The notes beneath the pieces are model-generated. The model was not told the DNA's origin. It did no database searches and worked only from the letters and a program-made list of their open reading frames with translations. From contig VZRZ01003845.1 of assembly GCA_013398175.1 (NCBI GenBank), positions 583,900 through 647,899 on the forward strand: 64,000 nt of DNA, given 5' to 3'. Below are positions 35,754 through 56,900 of this stretch, piece by piece (the stretch's first letter is position 1; each line of letters opens with the position of its first letter). A program made the position numbers and the translations under genes. The stretch comes from Climacteris rufus (taxonomy: Eukaryota; Chordata; Aves; Passeriformes; Climacteridae).

Positions 35754-36555
35754 CATGGGGGACTTCTTCACGTGGCCAGATTCCTCTCTTCCAGCTGGCC
35801 TTAGGCTGTGGCCCAGAGCTCCTCCTGGAAGCACAGCAGTTGCCATTCGATGTGTAGTGTGTCGCTGTTTGTGTGGGTAACCCATCCTCCCCTTGTACAG
35901 AGCAGATCCACAGAGCCTTGCACACGAGAACTGATGAACGCTCATGGAGGTGTTCTGGGGACAGGACTGAAGTTGTGACGGCTCCTCAGTTACCTGCTGT
36001 GGAATAAGTATCAAATGGGGTGTCCAACCAGTTACTCCTCCTCCTGCTGTTAATGACTTGCTGTGTGCCAGGTCACTCTTGCCCTCTGTACAAAGACTAA
36101 TGCACCTGGCCCTCACTGTTGCGAGACCTCTTTGTGGGTTTTCAGAGGAGTAGTTCTGTACCATGGTAGAATGCAGCTCAGCCTCTTCCTTTCCTTTACG
36201 CTCCTTTTTTGGTGGTTGTTTCCAAAGAGTCTTTACATTAAAGTCTTTATTTTTCATTTGTGTGTCCATTTCTGCCAGGGGCAGAGGCAGCAATTCATCA
36301 GGAATTTGCTCAAAGCTGCCAGGGTGCTTGGGATTTTCTTTTCTGGTGGGCAAGGCAAAGTTCAGGCTAGCTGGAAGATGTCCTTCCTCTCTTCTCTCAG
36401 CAGGGCTGCAGAGCACGAGGAGGACTGTGGGGGGTGTCTAAGTGGGGAAAGGGGTGCCTGGGAAAGGACAGGGGACTGAGCTGGACACTTGATCCAGGCA
36501 GTGGCTGGAAGCAGCACTTGACACTGGTAATAAAGACTGTCTGCACCTGCAGTGT
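35754..36555 (+). other. DERL3: DERL3 3' UTR with polyadenylation signal
   Basis: Following the TAA stop there is about 775 bases of non-coding sequence to AATAAA at 36529-36534, with a G/T-rich stretch after it. An earlier ATTAAA at 36236-36241 is an alternative. The 3' end is inferred from the hexamer only. Confidence 0.6.
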
Positions 36556-38740
36556 AATTCCACTCTTGTTGAATTTTTTAGTTCTGAAACTAAACAAGCT
36601 AGTCCCTACTCTGACACCTGTATGAAATGGGTCTGATCATTGTTACTAATGCAGTACACCCTGTGCTTGCACCCAACCTCAAAGCCCTCGGAGTAAATCT
36701 GCACAAGGATCTTAGGACAGCTCACCTGGTAACCTGCAAACCACTACCCAATTATGAAGAGAAATGTGAGTAACCAGCATCTGATTAAGAATTATGTAGG
36801 AGCCTTCTGGCAAAGGAATATTGAAACATGCCCACCAACTCCCCCCCTCCTCTGTGGCCTTCCCATGAAAACACTTCATCAAAAACCAGATATCATTTGA
36901 ACAAGCTCTTTTTGCTGCACTTACATTTCCTTCTAGGAAGAGGATGAGACCTGTACAGGTGGTAACTTATTCTAGAAGACACAGTGGTACTAAGGGCTAA
37001 GCAGTGTCAGACTTGAAGTATTTGCTGAGTGCTTTGCTCACAACCTAATGATACAGAGCTGGTGTTTCAGTCTCTGGAAGGAGTTTGTCTTTGATGTTCT
37101 AAATTGCTTGAGATGGGACTTTGAAATGTAAAAGCAGGACTGTGCTTTTAGCTAGGGTACCAGATTAACCCAAGGAGTTGTGACTGTAGAGCAAGAAAGC
37201 TGCTCATGGCTGTTCCCCAGTAGTCCTAGTACTACACAAATAAAGCTGGCTGAAGTTCCCATCTTTCTGGACTTGTTCCCCTGGCCTTTCCTGCCTTCCC
37301 CCTGGCTGCTTGGAGGGACAATTCCTGCAGCCTCTCTGGGCTTGGGAAGCAGAGGGAGGTGCTGCAGTCCTTGTGTGCCTATACCTCGTTGTGAACTTAG
37401 GGATTAGTAATCACAAACTTCACAGCAATTAAAAAAACTGCACCATGGACACTAATTTAAGGGTACAGCAGTTTCACACGTATTTTACTCAAATTCCCTG
37501 AAGAGGCTGCTGGCAGAAGTCCCTGGTCATATTACAAAGGGAGGTTGGAGTGTTCTCAGGAAGGATTGGAGTTTTTATGTCCATGAGCCAGAATGTATTC
37601 TACATGGGAGGCTAAGATGCAGCAGCAATTCCAGATTGTGTCTTACTTGCTCAAATAACCTTTCAAACTCTCTAATAATTAATGGATAGAGTACCACTCT
37701 GGCACAGGAGCCTAGGATAAGGCTGAATAGTATTATTACTAAATTGCAAGTTTTCAGTTTCTGCAGACTAACATCTGGAAAAAGTTCCCTCCCACCCAGG
37801 AATCAGAACTGGCTCTGTTATTACTCAAGTCTACACATGATAAATTAAGGCCAGAAAGTGTTTTTTGACTGTGCTAGCAGTGTGGGTGGATCAGCAAGGA
37901 TCATAAAACCTATGGCTTTATCATAAAGGTCTGAACATAACTGTCAGGCTGCCAGCAAAATCTGCCCTGCTTGCAACACACATCAGTTCTGGCAGTGAAT
38001 GGCAGGAACTCTATCAAAGAGATGGGGTACCTCAACAGCAAAATACATTCTAATTAGTTTTTAAGTAAGCTTGGATTTTTCTTTAAATCTTACTTTAATT
38101 GATTTTGTTTTTAAACTCCCTAGCAAAAGGTTGTTTCTAGGGTTGCAAAATCCTGACACTACACAGTGCTAAGGGTATTCAAGACAACCACTTTGTTTTG
38201 AGTGCTCTGTGCACTGCAACTGGCAGTGACATGTGCTGACAGTGACTGAAACAAAGGCTGCCTTGAACCTGCAGTCCCAGTGAGGCTTTACCTGCTGTAC
38301 CAGTTCGGAGACTTTGCTGTTTTCCAGATGCAGTCTTCACAGAAAACAGGGTACACCACACACCAGGCTGACATCTGACAGAAAGGACTGTTAAGTCTGT
38401 GATTTCAGTTAAACTGTTCTATGTTGTAGAGTAAACCAGCTGAAAGCTTCCCTGAGTTCATTACAGACTGTGCCAAGAATGGTAACAGACCAGTCCTTCA
38501 GAGAGTTGTTTGCTGCTTCTTGTTCTAAGTCTCATTCTCACTTTCCCCTGCAGCAAAAGATTTTTGGGCTGTTTTACCTGTTGAAGTAAAGCACCCAGGA
38601 AAACTGAACCCATGACAGTGTTCAGCACCATGCCCAAAATAATAGTAGGCCCTGGGACTGCTCAGCTACCAGAATAGCACAAAACAGGATCAGATTCACT
38701 ATTCATTCAAACTTTCTGAACTCAGCCTAAGTTGTATGCA
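36556..38740. other. Convergent intergenic region between DERL3 and SMARCB1
   Basis: About 2.2 kb separates the inferred DERL3 and SMARCB1 polyadenylation signals. I see no exon, RNA gene or obvious mobile element. The base composition is mixed, without a CpG island, as expected between two 3' ends. Confidence 0.6.
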
Positions 38741-39059
38741 TTCCTTTTATTTAAAAAGTTGTCCTAATAGTGCATGTTGCACCTATACAAAAGAATCTTT
38801 ACACTGTCCACACACAGGTATATAAGGGCTCCAACAGCTGCCACAGGTCTCAGCTAGATCACACTGCTCACACAGTGTTCTTGGTACGTGGCATTTGGGT
38901 GGAGGGGGTGGGGGCAGAAGTCAGCAGTACTGGGAACTCTTGGCAAGTGGAATGTGTGTCTCCTTCAGAGACAGAAAGACCCCTGCCAATCCTAGATCCA
39001 TTTGGGGAGAGGAATAGGGATAAAGTCTGTAGGAAGAGCACCAGTGTCACACAGCAAGG
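38741..39059 (-). other. SMARCB1: SMARCB1 3' UTR with candidate polyadenylation signal
   Basis: The region directly follows the SMARCB1 stop on the minus strand. A minus-strand AATAAA at 38751-38746, about 310 bases past the stop, is the best candidate signal. The end point is approximate. Confidence 0.5.
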
Positions 39060-48236
<9,177 letters not shown>

Positions 48237-49279
48237 CTACAAGAAGAGGAGATGTGGCCTGGTATTCCATTTAGGAGATTTTCAGCAGAAGCTGAAACAA
48301 ATTCAGCTCTTTTTAATGATAAGAGGGACCTCCTAAGAGGTTGTTTGTTTTTTTTTTGTCAGGTTTTTGCACTGTGTTTGGCATCAAATAGCACTGCAAT
48401 TTTTCTGGCAATACAGAAAACAAAATTTTTATCAGCACTTATTTCACTAGCACTATCTTATTTCACTAGATAGGAAAAATCTGCCATCCACTGATAATTG
48501 CAAATTTAATAGAAAAATACTCAATTCATTTTCATGTATTTTTGAACAACCTACCCCTTCTTTACTTCTATTTCTGCATCAATGTGCAATGCTCATTTGA
48601 AATTAAACCAAACCAGATACACAGCTCTGACACATTATTATTTTTACTTTGAGCCTCTGAGCCATCTAGACATTGTTTGACTACAGCAAATGCCCAGAGA
48701 GTTGTATTTTGTTTTAAACCCTTTGAACATGTAAAACGTGACTGCTGCCAATAGCCCTGCTTCAGATTTACTTACCATCTGTAAAGCAGATCTGTTCTTC
48801 CTGGCATAAGATCCTCACCTATGCTGAAGGCTACAGCAGGCCTTGCTGAACAAAACAACTATTTCTAGACTCTGAAATAAAATTTTTAGACTGATAGGAC
48901 ACTGGCAAACTGCCACCCAACAATGTTTTTATTCCTTGTTAGAGAAGACTCTTAACTGTATCTTTCACTCTTTAGTGCTCATCAACAGACAGAAACTAAT
49001 GGCAGATAAAAAAGGCAACCCTTTTCCCCCTCCATGTGCTTGGTATGGCGATCTCACAGCTCAGCTGACTGCAGTTACAGTTTTCTTTCAAACTTTACCT
49101 TTCACATGCGAGAGTAAGGGGTGTTTAGTTCCTGCTCAACCTATACTTAAACTTATCCAGTATTCTCGCTTTTGCATCAAGGTGGGTGCTGTAACACTTC
49201 TTTCCAACTGTGATAATTTCCCTGGTGCTGAAGGACCGGTGTTTCTTGCTTCAATATGGCTCTTCTTCAGGGAGGCTTA

Positions 49280-50300
49280 ACATCCTCCCAGCACAGAGAA
49301 TACAGCCGCAGCACAGACACCGGCGTGCTAAAAACGCTGCCCGCCGGCGTTTGCTGGCCAGACTCGTCTGCACAAGGCGGAGGAGCAGCACTGAGGCTGT
49401 TACTGAGCACAAAGGCCCAGGTGTGCGATTCAATACCTCGCAGCACGTGTAAAAATCCCAAACCCTCAACAACTGTGTACAGAAATTCGCGGTGATCAGG
49501 AGCGACCAGGAAAGGATCCGGTCCCCACGTACTCGTGCGTGTCCCGGGGGCCGCCCTTCCTGGGACCACTCGTCCCCCCCGCTCCCCCAGCACGGCCGAG
49601 GCCCTCGGGCAGCGCCCACCGCGGGGGCAGAGCGGACCCGAAGGGGCGGAAGGCCGGTCCTCCCCGCCAGGGCCCCGCTCCGGCCCCTCCCCACCCCGAG
49701 CGCANNNNNNNNNNNNNNNNNNNNNNNNNNNNNNNNNNNNNNNNNNNNNNNNNNNNNNNNNNNNNNNNNNNNNNNNNNNNNNNNNNNNNNNNNNNNNNNN
49801 NNNNNNNNNNNNNNNNNNNNNNNNNNNNNNNNNNNNNNNNNNNNNNNNNNNNNNNNNNNNNNNNNNNNNNNNNNNNNNNNNNNNNNNNNNNNNNNNNNNN
49901 NNNNNNNNNNNNNNNNNNNNNNNNNNNNNNNNNNNNNNNNNNNNNNNNNNNNNNNNNNNNNNNNNNNNNNNNNNNNNNNNNNNNNNNNNNNNNNNNNNNN
50001 NNNNNCACATAAATACAGACAGAGCCCCGCACCGTGCGAGCTGCGCCGGCAGCTGCAGCTCCGCACGCGGCGGGCGGCACCGGCACACGGCAGCATCTCC
50101 AGCCGGGCAGCCGGGGTGGGTGGGAAGGGAAGAGACTGTTCGCAGCCCGGCGGTGTTTGGCGTAAGGCTGAGCGGACACGAGGGGCGTGCGGTGCCAGCC
50201 CGGGCCGGGAACGGCGGTACGAGAGCGATCAGTGCATCTGAGCATCCCGGGATGGGAGCCTCGCCGGGATGAGCGCGGGGCAGTGTCCAGCACTGGCACC
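49280..50300 (-). promoter_or_regulatory. SMARCB1: SMARCB1 CpG-island promoter region, interrupted by a gap
   Basis: Dense CpG and very high GC flank the N run on both sides, from about 49.3 to 50.3 kb, about 1.1 kb upstream of SMARCB1 exon 2 on the minus strand. This fits the constitutive CpG-island promoter of a housekeeping chromatin gene. Neither flank encodes the conserved SMARCB1 N-terminus, so exon 1 is presumed to be in the gap. Confidence 0.7.
49705..50005. other. Assembly gap (301 N) expected to contain SMARCB1 exon 1
   Basis: A run of 301 N lies inside the SMARCB1 promoter island. The conserved first coding exon (93 bases in mammals) is absent from the readable flanks. Long open frames crossing this run are artefacts. 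Confidence 0.88.
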
Positions 50301-50922
50301 CAGCACCATGGAGGGAGGGAAGGGGCCCCTTGTCTATATACAAATCGGTACAAAACCTAAGGCATACTAGTGATACAACATCAAACCGGGAGTAGGGCTG
50401 CGGCAGGGCCCTGGCAGTCACCGCGGCTGTCCCGGCGAAGTGACCCTGGCAGCAGCCGCACGTCTCACTCCTCCTCCGCAGGCACGGTCGGTGTCCTTCA
50501 AAGCCCCTGGCTGGGGCTGGGGGAGCCTTCCTCCCTGGACAGTGTCTGGAGCAGCAAAGGGCTGCTGTAGTGAGTTATGTAAACATAGGAAATGCCATCG
50601 GATCAGTTCTACAGGATGGGGTTCAGATTAATTATGAGAGCATGATCCCATTCCAGGCTGATTTGATGGCTTTTGGGATGCTATTGCTAGAAGAGTGTGG
50701 CCACCCTTGCCTGAAAGAACATGGCAGCTGCTTTTACATTGATAGCAACTGAAGCTGGGGCCGCTGGAACTGGAGAGAAGCAAACTCTGTCACTTGTGAC
50801 AGACACCTGTTGTGTCAGATGCTGAGCCTGGAAGGAAGCCAGGAATGGAAGAGAGAACCCTCTGTGTAGCTGCTGGAGGTGAGAGTGATGAAAGGGGAGT
50901 GTGGAGGACACAGGCATCCCCC
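50301..50922 (-). other. Interval between SMARCB1 promoter and MMP11 stop, including the MMP11 3' UTR
   Basis: MMP11 ends only about 0.6 kb from the edge of the SMARCB1 island, and both genes run on the minus strand. The interval should hold the MMP11 3' UTR. No canonical AATAAA was found on the minus strand by eye, so the MMP11 3' end is unresolved and may use a variant signal. No other gene is visible. Confidence 0.5.
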
Positions 50923-53900
50923 TCATCTGAAGGAGTTGGAGGAGGGGGTACAGCTGAAGAAGTCCTGGCTGATCTGGCGTGGGTAGCCTTCCAGCACTTT
51001 CACCTGGACTGGATCGAACTTCCAGTAATCTCGGCCTCTCAAGAAATAGGCAAAACCTGTGGGTGAGAGAGAACAGTGAGAAGAGACCGAGTTCATGTGG
51101 CTCAGAGCTCTTTCCCAGCATTTTGTTCAGCTGTCACTCTGCAACACATGCAGTGCTGAAAGACAGCTGGAAGAGGCAGGAGATTTTATTTAAACCCAGG
51201 CTTGTGGCTTTCACTTTTCTTTCACACTGTTTTAGTTTTGATAAAATGTCTAGTTTTACTTTGTGGACAGTAAACAGGATGAGTTTTATTTTATTCTCCT
51301 GGTGGGTTTAAATATGCTGTCCCCATGTAGTGACCCAGCCCTGTGAGGGCAGAGGATGTCTAGGACAGGGACAGGGAGCTTGTGAAGACCTGCTACTGTG
51401 GTGAAGCTGCCCTGGAATTTAGGTTCTGGAAGCAGTGGGGAGTTGCTTCACTGCATCCTTTGAGAGGAAAGAGGCACTCACCACACCTGTCATCCCAAGC
51501 ATCCTGGCTGTTCCCAGTGTTTCTGTGGCACTGCCATGCTCTCTTCAGCATGGGGCACATTGGGGAGGGGAGGGCAATACCAAAAGCAGCCTGTTCGTTG
51601 TTCAGCTGCCCAGGCTGAAGTGTGGGCAATGTTTCTGTTGTCTTCACTTCCTTTGGCAGAAGCTGTAAGAGCTGGGTAGGACTCTGTGACCATTTCTTGT
51701 CCAGATGTTTGACTTTTCTCTATCGTACACTTCCATATCAGTTATTGCAATTAATGATAATGAAACTTCTTTCTTTTGTGGGAGAAACCTCCGTTCCCTA
51801 CCCACTGTCCCTCTGCGCTGTATAACGTGTTATGGCTGGGAAGTGTCCACTACTACCACAGGTCTAAATCTGCCCAGCTCTTCCAGCTGGGCAGTGCTGT
51901 CAGCCAGAGCACCCACCCCAGAGCAGGCCATGTTCCTGCTGCACTGACCAAACTCATCCTGGAAAGCGGCGTCGATCTCCTGCGGGACGCCGCGCCAGTC
52001 GGCCATGGCCCGGGGGTAGATGTTGTCCACCTGGCGTGTGTGAGGGTTGAAGCGCCAGTAGTTGCCTCCACTGAAGATGTAGATCTTGTTCTTCTCAGCC
52101 CCCCACACCAGAGCTGCCTGCACAGGAGATGCAGAGAGGCCCAGCTCCATGATGGGGGTGGGACCGGATACCCGTCTCTCGCCATCGTAAATCCAGTATT
52201 GAGAATCTGTCGAGGAGACAGAAAAGGGAGACGAGGGGTCAGAAACTCTTTGGTGTCTGATAATTCAGCAGTGAACTGTGCAACTGGAGCTGGTGCCTTG
52301 GCAGAGTTCCCAGGGGAAGTTGGGAAATGTGTAATGGATTACCAGTGTAATGGACACTGCCGCTGCCGTGTGTCCAAAACACTGTCAATGCGTTGACATC
52401 CCACCTCAGTCCAGCCTGGTGGATGTTGGTGGGGGACAAGGAGGTCCATTTCAGCAGCAATTTTCTCTGTTTGTGGAAGTTATAAAAGACTTGGCTGGAG
52501 GGACCAGCCTCTATCCTGCAGCCTCAGCACTTGGAAAACATGTGGGCATGCTCAGGCACAAAGGGGGCATGTGGCTGGAAAGGAGTGAGCTGCAGAAACC
52601 AGGATGAACTTGCCAAGTTGAAATAGAGACTGGAAGCATCATTCCAGATTAGATTAAATTGGGAATCTCTGTAATTAGCCAACGGCATGTAATACTTTCC
52701 TCTTATCTCATTTTAACTCACGGTAGGAGCCTGCCAATTTTAGCACTGTAAATCCTTGTGTACAGGTCAGATGCTAAGTAATGTGTTTATGCAGGAGCTC
52801 TGCTGCAGAGCCACGTGGTGTGATTTTGGTACTCGGTCCCATGGAGTGCAGACAGGGCGTGCACACCCACAATGAGTTCCCGTGTCATTCTGCATCCCTT
52901 CTATTAAAGCTACACTTGGAAAGAGCATTAAACAAAACAGTGGAGCTGAAATGGGGTTTGTTGCTGGCCTTGAACTCCAGGGATGGCCAGGAGGAGGCTG
53001 CGGTTTTAATCTCTGAGGTTGCTAGAGGTTGCCTGGCTCTGCACACAGGCTCCCTGTAGGCTAATAAAGTCATGGGGTACTACAGAAGCTCCACATCCAG
53101 GTCTCTGAGGAGCAGAGAAAATGCTGACCATCCCCTGAGCAGGGCCCTGGGGACACAGGCACAGGAGTTTCACAACCAGAGAGGCTGTTGGGGCTCATTT
53201 CTGGCACAGTGCTTCCCACGACAGCTGAGGAGATGGAACAAACATTTCCTTCTTCCTCCTCTGCCAGCAGCATTGCCAGGGCAGAGGCTCATTACGAATG
53301 TTTTTGTCCTAGGGAAGGAGAATGGGATATTGCGGCTGTGTTTAAATCAAAAGTGACCCCTCATTCTCTCTTCCCTCCTCAGTATCTGCTAAGAAGTTTA
53401 AATAGATAAGAAAACAAATAACAAGGAATCACTGGATTGCTGAGGATTTCCAGAAGATTTATTCTCCCAGGAACTTGCTGGGTCCTGACTACCCCTAAGT
53501 AATGGAGGTGCATTTCTGAGCCGTCTGATCGCAGTGCAGCTCTTACCTTGGAAAAACCAGATATTGCCCAGAGGGTCCTCGAAGGTGGCGTCGACAGAGC
53601 TGGGGATGCCCTGCCAGTGGCGAGAGGCCAGAGCTGGGTAGCCGTCCTGCAGCTTTCCAGCTCGGAGCCGCCACACGTAGCGGGACTTGAAGAAGAACAG
53701 CTCCCCTCGGATGGTGGCTGCGGCGTCGAAGGCCGTGTCGCAGGCGTCGGGCTGCAGGGCCTGCCAAGGCACGGGGTCAGGGGCTGGGGCAGCAGGAGCC
53801 CCCCTCGCCGGGCTGGGTTCGGCAGGGAAGTGCCCTGCTTTCAGCCAGCTTGGGTTGGGCAAGTGCTGCCCAGAGACCCCTCCCTGCACATCCCCATGCC

Positions 53901-56900
53901 GGCCGTGGGGTCAGGGCCTGGGTGGAAGAGCAGACACCAACCCAGGCTGCTGCCAGCCTCCTCTGAGGGCAGCCCCAGCCAGGCTGTCAGGGGAGGACAT
54001 GGACAAGCCGTTCACTCACCTCCACGTTGGTGATCTCATTTGTTTCGAGGTCTGGCTGGGGCAGCGCTGCTGGCTGGGTTGGGGTTGGGTCAGGATCCAG
54101 CGAGGGTTTCCCGTAGAGGTACTGGATGCCTTGCTTGTCATCCTCGCTCAGGCTGAGCGGGTAGCGGAAGATGTAGAAAGGAGACATCAGTGATTTGGAG
54201 ATAGCCGTGTGCTGCAGGCCCAGGACGTGGCCAAACTCATGAGCAGCCACTTGCAGGAGGTCGGTGCCTGCAAAGGGAGAAGATGGAAGGTACTGTTGTC
54301 TGCTCTTGTGCTTTCGTCTCCTGGGGCCTGTTCCTACCAGTTACCAGCCCCTGAGAGTGCACTGAGATGTGTTGTAGGAGTCCAACAAGAGGAAAGGGAA
54401 ATCTCCCTCCACTGCCATGCTTGCAGGTTGTTCCCAGATTTTCCCTGTGTAGCTCCACAATGTTTGTGTGGGGTTTTTTTAAGGAGTCAAAGGACATAAT
54501 TAAGGGATTCATTGGTTCAGGAGCACCGTGAGTCAATTCATACACTTGGTATTAGCCTGGGCATGTTGGTAATTTGCGATTCTGTTGTCAGAGGCTCCTG
54601 CCACCTCATCAGCTACCAGGAAGAATAGGGTTTCCCATACTTTTGAAAAGAAGAAATTTGCACAGAGTCTAGACCATAGATGTGGGTGGTGGGGTGGTAA
54701 GGTTGGTGTTTGTCCCCCCAGCCTTGCAGCACTTATTGGCTACAGCTGCAGTTTAGTATTTAGATCACATCCCTTGTGGAAGATATCAGTGTGGGTGAGG
54801 GAACTCTGGGATTATCACTTGCTAATGGCTGTTGTCACACAGACGGTAGAGGGAGCTCATTTATTGCTTGTGTGGGGACTGTGTCAAGAAAGTGCCATTT
54901 AGAAATAAATCCATAAAAAGTGATCCAGTGTCAAGGCCTGAGACTTCTTCACCAGACTTAAGTGGATTTATGGGAGATCATGTTTTAGGAATACATGACC
55001 CTGGAACATCTACAAAATGAGAGGGAGAAAAGTGGATTTCAGTACACAAAAATTTATCATTTGGCAGGTTTTGTTTAGCTTCCAATTGGTCCTTTTTAAA
55101 GTTGATAAATTTCACTAAGATTGGAGGTTGGTTGTTGACAAGTCCCAGTGTATTCATTCACTTGCCTTCAGCCAGAAATCCTCCAAGCTGCAGCCCAAGT
55201 GATGAGAACAGCAGGGATGTGAGTCAGCCAGCCTTGCTGCTCCAAGCAGGATTTCCCTGCTGGCTCCAGGGGAGCAGGTCACTTCTCAGCACCAGGACCA
55301 GATAGGATGGGGGGAATACAGCAGGGAGGAACGCCTGGGAAGGGCGGAGGGGAAGGTGAGACCCTGCTTTCCCACACTGGCCAGCTTGACATGGAAGCAA
55401 TGAATTTGCACAGCACTGACCTGATTAGATCAACACATCTAGGTCAGCTGAGAAAGTGGGATTTCTATGCCAGTGATTTATTACAAACTTTCAGACACTT
55501 CTGTTTAGCTTGGCAGGCTCCTCACTTGATGCTTTCCAGTGCTGGCAGATCAGCTGTGCTGTCACACTCTCCAGGGGAGGTGCACAACACACGGCTGAGG
55601 GAGCTGTGCTGGGGAGCATCTCTGTGTCCCTCATGGATGGTTCTCCACGTGGGGTCCTGCTTCCTGCACGGCTCTGGGATGACCCCGGGGCACACCTTAG
55701 CCCTCCTCACACTTCTGCTCTCCCATCTGTAAAATGAGGCTGAGGATTTCCCCGTCTCACTGAGAGCTGAGTCAAGGATTTATCCATGTTTATATCGTAA
55801 AGCTCTTTTCAGCATATTAAACGGCTATTAGCTCCAAAGAGCTTTTACAACGTTTATTTATGGAGACAGTACACGTGTGGGGAATGGCATGGAACAGAAC
55901 TGCATTCTGATGGGAACTGCTGTCCATGTTCAGTTCCTGGTTTGCCCCCAGCGCTGTTTTATGGGAGAATGTAGGAATTCTTCAACAACTCAAGCAACCC
56001 TAACAGAGAGCAAAAACCAACAGAGCCCAACCCTCCCGCAGGAGCAGAAACATTTCTGAAAAGAGGCCCTGTGCTCGGTGGTTCTCGTTTTGGGTCAGCA
56101 TGAGCAGGGCTGGAGGCACAGCAGTCCTGTGCCCCACACAGTCAAGCTGCTGACTCTGATGTGGGCTTTGTGGGAGCCCCTTGACACGGCCAAAATTTTT
56201 GGGACACCCCAGAGAGGCAGAGGTTAACTTGGGCTTTGTGATTATTACTTTGTCCCTGCAGATAAACTGGGAAGGAGGAGGAGCTGACTTGGGTTAATTT
56301 TGGTGAGTCTTCCAGAAACTGATGCTCTGGGCACTGATCCAGATGGTCCCAGGCAGTACTGCAATATCTCCTTAGATACTGTGACACCAGACCCTGAGTG
56401 CCTGAGCAAAGAGCTACCAGCTTAGATCTATTATTAGCAAAAATTTAAAAAAGAGTCTTGACTGGATGTGGCATTGTTTATGGTCAGAGCATTCCCAGGC
56501 CACGGGGCCAGAGCTGGAGCCTGGGCGGTTTCCCTTTATGGACTTGTTTGAGGGCAGATGGTGAAAAATGCATGCAGGGACTGGGGCTGAGGCCTGTTCT
56601 TTGGAAGACAACTGTGTCACATGGTGCTTGAGCCTTGGTTTTCCTTCATCCTTTCCCTGATTTATTTCTAATGACTCCTGCCACTGCAGGGTGCAATTCC
56701 CAAGTGGCAGGGCACACAGCTGGGCAGAGGAGGTGGCTCTCTTGCTCCCACCACACAGGAGGAGCCCACAGGGCACCCGAGGTCCTGCTGCTGAACACAG
56801 GCTCTGCTGTGGCTGAAAGATGAAAAGACCTGCATGCTAACAGTAGGTAGGCTTCTAAGTGGTGGGAAATGCCAATACACACCACAAAAGTAGCTGTTGC

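Noticed and set aside
49251..50421. Several long open frames across 49.2-50.4 kb on both strands
   Set aside because: They are bridged by the 301 N of the second gap and by GC-rich, stop-poor island sequence. None resembles SMARCB1 exon 1 or any known protein.
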